A DNA stretch of 7,649 nt from Gammaproteobacteria bacterium. GTDB taxonomy: Bacteria > Pseudomonadota > Gammaproteobacteria > Pseudomonadales > Pseudomonadaceae. Positions within the stretch are counted from its first letter, which is position 1. The number at the start of each line of letters is the position of its first letter. A program made the translations under genes and the position numbers. Shown here piece after piece: positions 5,455-7,649 of this stretch. The stretch lies in the NCBI GenBank assembly GCA_012735335.1, contig JAAYHO010000130.1, positions 1-7,649 on the forward strand, in the 5' to 3' direction. The notes beneath the pieces are model-generated. The model saw only the letters and a program-made list of their open reading frames with translations, was not told where the DNA came from and did not search any database.

Positions 5455-6662
5455 GCCATTGTTCCTCCCTTGACCATCTGTGGCAGCACCGGCAACACCA
5501 GCTCTGCCCAGCTGCCCTGCCCCGCCCGGCTGCGCAACATGAAGGCGCCGCCGTGGGCCTGGGCAACCGACTTGACTACGGAAACACCCAGCCCGGTGCC
5601 CTGATCCCGGGTGGTATAGAAAGGCTCGCCGATCCGGGCCAGCTCCTCGCGGCTCATGCCACGGCCGCCGTCGACCACGCTGATGCTCAGGCGGCCTTCC
5701 TGCAGACGCTGGATAACCTTGAGTCGCGGCGTCGGAGCACCGGCCTGGATGGCGTTCTCGATCAGATTGAGCGCCGCGCCGATCAGGGTTTCCTGGTTGC
5801 ACAGCAGGCGCACACCCGCCGGGGCTCGATCATCCCAGCGGCAATCTGCGCCGGATTCGCTGATCAGGGTTTCCGCCTGCTGCTGCAGTTCGGCAAACAG
5901 ACTCTGCGCGGTGACCTGGTTATTCAGCGGCAGGTCGCCCTTGGCAAACATCAGCATGTCGCGCACCTGCAGCTCGATGGTCTGCAGCCGGTCCTTGAGC
6001 CGCTGACTGAAGCGCTGGCGGTGGGTGCCGGACAGCTCCGGCTGATTCAGATGACTGGCATACAGCAGCGCGGTGGAGAGAGGGGTACGGATCTGATGGG
6101 CCAGCGAGGCAACCATGCGGCCCAGCGCGGACAGCCGCTCATTGCGCGCCAGCTGAGCCTGTAACTGGCGGGTTTCAGTGAGATCGGTGAGCAGGATGAT
6201 CTGCCCCGGCTCGCCGCGCAGGGAGCGAGTGGCAATCGAGACCCGGCGGCCACTGCGCAGGGACACTTCATGGTAATCGTCGTCACGGGGGGCAAAACGG
6301 TCGCGGATCAGTTCGCGCCACAGCTGGCCTTCCAGCGGCTCACCGAGCAGCTCCCGGGCCACCGGATTGGTCTCGCGCACCACCCCACGACCATCCAGCA
6401 CGATGACGCCACCCGGCAGCAGATCCAGCAGGTTCTGCAGACGTCCGGCCAGGCGGGCCTTTTCCGCCAGCTCACGGGTGCGTTTGGCGCTGACCTCGGC
6501 CAGCTCGGCCTTGAGCTGAGCCACCTGCTGCTCCAGCAGCCCCTGCGACTCACGCAACTGCTCGGACATGCGGCTGAACAGCGCATAAGCCTGCTCCAGA
6601 TCCTGCTTGCCCTCGGGCGTGGCCGCAATATCCTGCGGCAGGTGTTGAGCGGTATTGGCCAT
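5451..6662 (-). CDS. fleS: FleS, flagellar sensor histidine kinase
   Basis: This 403-residue kinase, about the size of P. aeruginosa FleS, phosphorylates FleR. It has an N-terminal Glu/Gln-rich coiled coil (about 25-80), a PAS domain (about 80-165, beginning LLDLLPGGVIVLDG), an H-box with H189 in SLAHQIRTPLS, an N-box (N299, N303), a G1 box DGGRGMS (331-337), an F-box GEPFYT (345-350) and a G2 box GTGLGVS (355-361). There is no membrane segment, so it should be cytoplasmic. An open frame extends to an ATG at 6722, but that lies upstream of the predicted sigma-54 start point (near 6687). The ATG at 6662 has AGGGAG 5 nt upstream and gives the typical MAN N-terminus, so it is chosen. The stop overlaps the fleR start (ATGA). 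Confidence 0.97.
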   Translation of the reverse strand: MANTAQHLPQDIAATPEGKQDLEQAYALFSRMSEQLRESQGLLEQQVAQLKAELAEVSAKRTRELAEKARLAGRLQNLLDLLPGGVIVLDGRGVVRETNPVARELLGEPLEGQLWRELIRDRFAPRDDDYHEVSLRSGRRVSIATRSLRGEPGQIILLTDLTETRQLQAQLARNERLSALGRMVASLAHQIRTPLSTALLYASHLNQPELSGTHRQRFSQRLKDRLQTIELQVRDMLMFAKGDLPLNNQVTAQSLFAELQQQAETLISESGADCRWDDRAPAGVRLLCNQETLIGAALNLIENAIQAGAPTPRLKVIQRLQEGRLSISVVDGGRGMSREELARIGEPFYTTRDQGTGLGVSVVKSVAQAHGGAFMLRSRAGQGSWAELVLPVLPQMVKGGTMA

Positions 6663-6667
6663 GACAA

Positions 6668-6673
6668 CTCCCT
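6668..6673 (-). promoter_or_regulatory. fleS ribosome binding site (decides start)
   Basis: AGGGAG lies 5 nt before the ATG at 6662. The alternative ATG at 6722 lies upstream of the promoter and could not be in the transcript made from it. Confidence 0.8.
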
Positions 6674-6697
6674 GAATAAGACTACTGAGAGCCTTGA

Positions 6698-6713
6698 AGC
6701 AAGGTTCATACCA
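6698..6713 (-). promoter_or_regulatory. Sigma-54 (RpoN) promoter for fleSR
   Basis: The minus strand reads TGGTATGAACCTTGCT, a full match to TGGYAYRN4TTGCW with GG and GC 10 bp apart. The predicted start point is near 6687, which gives a short leader of about 25 nt. In Pseudomonas, fleSR is known to be FleQ- and RpoN-dependent, which agrees with fleQ lying immediately upstream. Confidence 0.88.
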
Positions 6714-6732
6714 CCCAACCAAAACACAATAA

Positions 6733-6745
6733 AATCAATAGCTTA
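6733..6745 (+). promoter_or_regulatory. IHF-like site upstream of the fleSR promoter
   Basis: AATCAATAGCTTA fits the IHF consensus WATCAANNNNTTR at every defined position. It lies about 20-32 bp upstream of the -24 element, roughly -46 to -58 from the predicted start point, in an AT-rich stretch. This is a usual place for IHF to bend DNA at a sigma-54 promoter. Binding is inferred. Confidence 0.5.
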
Positions 6746-6779
6746 TAAAACCAGACCAACTCAGGCGTCAGTCTTCTGG
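6746..6779 (-). terminator. Weak possible terminator at the end of fleQ
   Basis: On the minus strand, CCAGA (6775-6779) can pair with TCTGG (6751-6755), with a further ACT/AGT pairing inside, followed by GTTTTAT. The stem is short, interrupted, and overlaps the fleQ stop codon, so termination would be inefficient at best. Confidence 0.3.
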
Positions 6780-7649
6780 CGCTGCACGATTGGCATCGCT
6801 GTCCCGGTTCATGCCGTACTTGCGCATCTTCTCTACCAGGGTGGTGCGGCGAATACGCAAGCGTTCTGCCGCCCGGGCCACCACAAAGTTGGCATCGTCC
6901 AGCGCCTGCTGAATCAGCGACTGCTCCAGCTCGGCCAGGTGCTCCCGCAGATCCAGCCCCTCCGGCGGCAGACCCGCCGCCGCACTCAGAGCAACCATGG
7001 GCGGGCGCCAGGCATTATCACTCTGCTCATCCTGCAACTGGCGCAGGTCTTCCTGATCATCATCCACATAGCGGAACTTGCGCGGCAGCTCACCCACGCC
7101 GATCACCCCGTGGGGGTGCATGATCGCCATGCGTTCCACCAGGTTGGCCAGCTCGCGCACGTTGCCCGGCCAGGGGTGCTTGCACAGGGACATGATGGCG
7201 GCGCTGCTGAAGCGGATGGAGCCACGCTTTTCCTGCTCCAGCCGAGTAATCAGCTCATTGAGCAGCAAGGGCAGGTCCTCGATACGCTCGCGCAGCGGCG
7301 GCATCTCGATGGGGAACACATGCAGACGGTAATACAGATCCTCGCGGAACTGGCCGTCGGCAATCATCTGCTCCAGATCCTTGTGGGTCGCGGCAATCAC
7401 CCGCACATCGGCCTGCTGCGGCTTGGTGCCGCCAACCCGCTCAAAAGTGCGCTCCTGCAATACCCGCAGCAGTTTGACCTGCATATTCAGCGGCATATCG
7501 CCGACTTCATCGAGAAACAGAGTGCCACCGGCAGCCAGCTCGAAACGCCCGGCGCGGGCGGTAATGGCGCCGGTAAAGGCACCCTTCTCGTGGCCGAACA
7601 GCTCACTTTCCAGCAGCTCCGCCGGAATCGCCCCGCAGTTCACCGGAAC
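6768..7649 (-). CDS. fleQ: FleQ, master flagellar sigma-54 activator (3' part, runs off the right edge)
   Basis: The last 293 codons and the stop are present; the N-terminal FleQ domain and Walker A lie beyond the window (P. aeruginosa FleQ is about 490 residues). FleQ activates flagellar genes with RpoN and, in Pseudomonas, also controls exopolysaccharide genes and binds c-di-GMP. Counting from the right edge, the fragment opens [28 protein letters not shown], with the GAFTGA loop at 23-28, Walker B D47-E48 in [14 protein letters not shown] at 101-109, and WPGNVREL in the AAA+ lid. A variable linker (about 190-230) is followed by a Fis-type helix-turn-helix (about 254-280, [26 protein letters not shown] region). 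The reading frame is open at the edge, so the GTG at 7643 is an internal Val codon and not a start. Similarity to Pseudomonas FleQ and adjacency to fleSR make the assignment firm. Confidence 0.96.
   Translation of the reverse strand, partial: VPVNCGAIPAELLESELFGHEKGAFTGAITARAGRFELAAGGTLFLDEVGDMPLNMQVKLLRVLQERTFERVGGTKPQQADVRVIAATHKDLEQMIADGQFREDLYYRLHVFPIEMPPLRERIEDLPLLLNELITRLEQEKRGSIRFSSAAIMSLCKHPWPGNVRELANLVERMAIMHPHGVIGVGELPRKFRYVDDDQEDLRQLQDEQSDNAWRPPMVALSAAAGLPPEGLDLREHLAELEQSLIQQALDDANFVVARAAERLRIRRTTLVEKMRKYGMNRDSDANRAAPED

Noticed and set aside
5455..5802. N-terminal extension of FleR by 116 residues
   Set aside because: It is the out-of-frame reading of the fleS 3' end. The true start at 5454 has GGAGG upstream and begins a canonical receiver domain.
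4195..6164. Long plus-strand open frames opposite fleR and fleS (469 and 277 codons)
   Set aside because: They are antisense shadows of FleR and FleS with no domain content and no regulatory signals.
6692..6704. CCTTG-AAG-CAAGG inverted repeat over the -12 element of the fleS promoter as an operator
   Set aside because: The five-base arms include the conserved promoter bases themselves, so the symmetry may be accidental and no known regulator matches it.

Overview
The window is a segment of the main polar-flagellum gene cluster of a gammaproteobacterium, almost certainly Pseudomonadaceae. Every gene reads on the minus strand. Read in that direction (right to left) the order is fleQ (3' part only), fleS, fleR, fliE, fliF, fliG, fliH (5' part only). 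This gene order and the protein sequences match the Pseudomonas fleQ-fleSR-fliEFGH block, including the FleQ/FleS/FleR regulatory trio. The species cannot be fixed from the sequence alone.

Region by region: 6768-7649 is the C-terminal 60% of FleQ, the master sigma-54 activator. 6663-6767 is a compact regulatory gap with a consensus sigma-54 promoter for fleSR, an upstream IHF-like site and a weak possible terminator for fleQ. 4048-6662 holds the FleS sensor kinase and FleR response regulator, joined by an ATGA overlap. 3967-4047 is a second regulatory gap, with a sigma-54 promoter for fliE and a FleQ-box-like sequence downstream of the predicted start point. 854-3966 holds fliE, fliF and fliG, the MS-ring/rotor genes, with fliF and fliG overlapping by 8 bp. 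525-853 is an unusual 329-bp gap between fliG and fliH, filled by a REP/MITE-like repeat cluster. 1-524 is the start of fliH, the negative regulator of the export ATPase.

The genes form one regulatory cascade. FleQ with RpoN should switch on fleSR and the fliE operon. FleS phosphorylates FleR, which drives later flagellar genes. FliE, FliF, FliG and FliH build the basal body rod junction, MS ring, rotor switch and export apparatus.

No new multi-gene system is present. The points worth a second look are the repeat cluster inside the fliEFGH operon, an 8-C homopolymer in the fleR linker that could allow frameshift switching of FleR, and the arrangement of sites around the two sigma-54 promoters.
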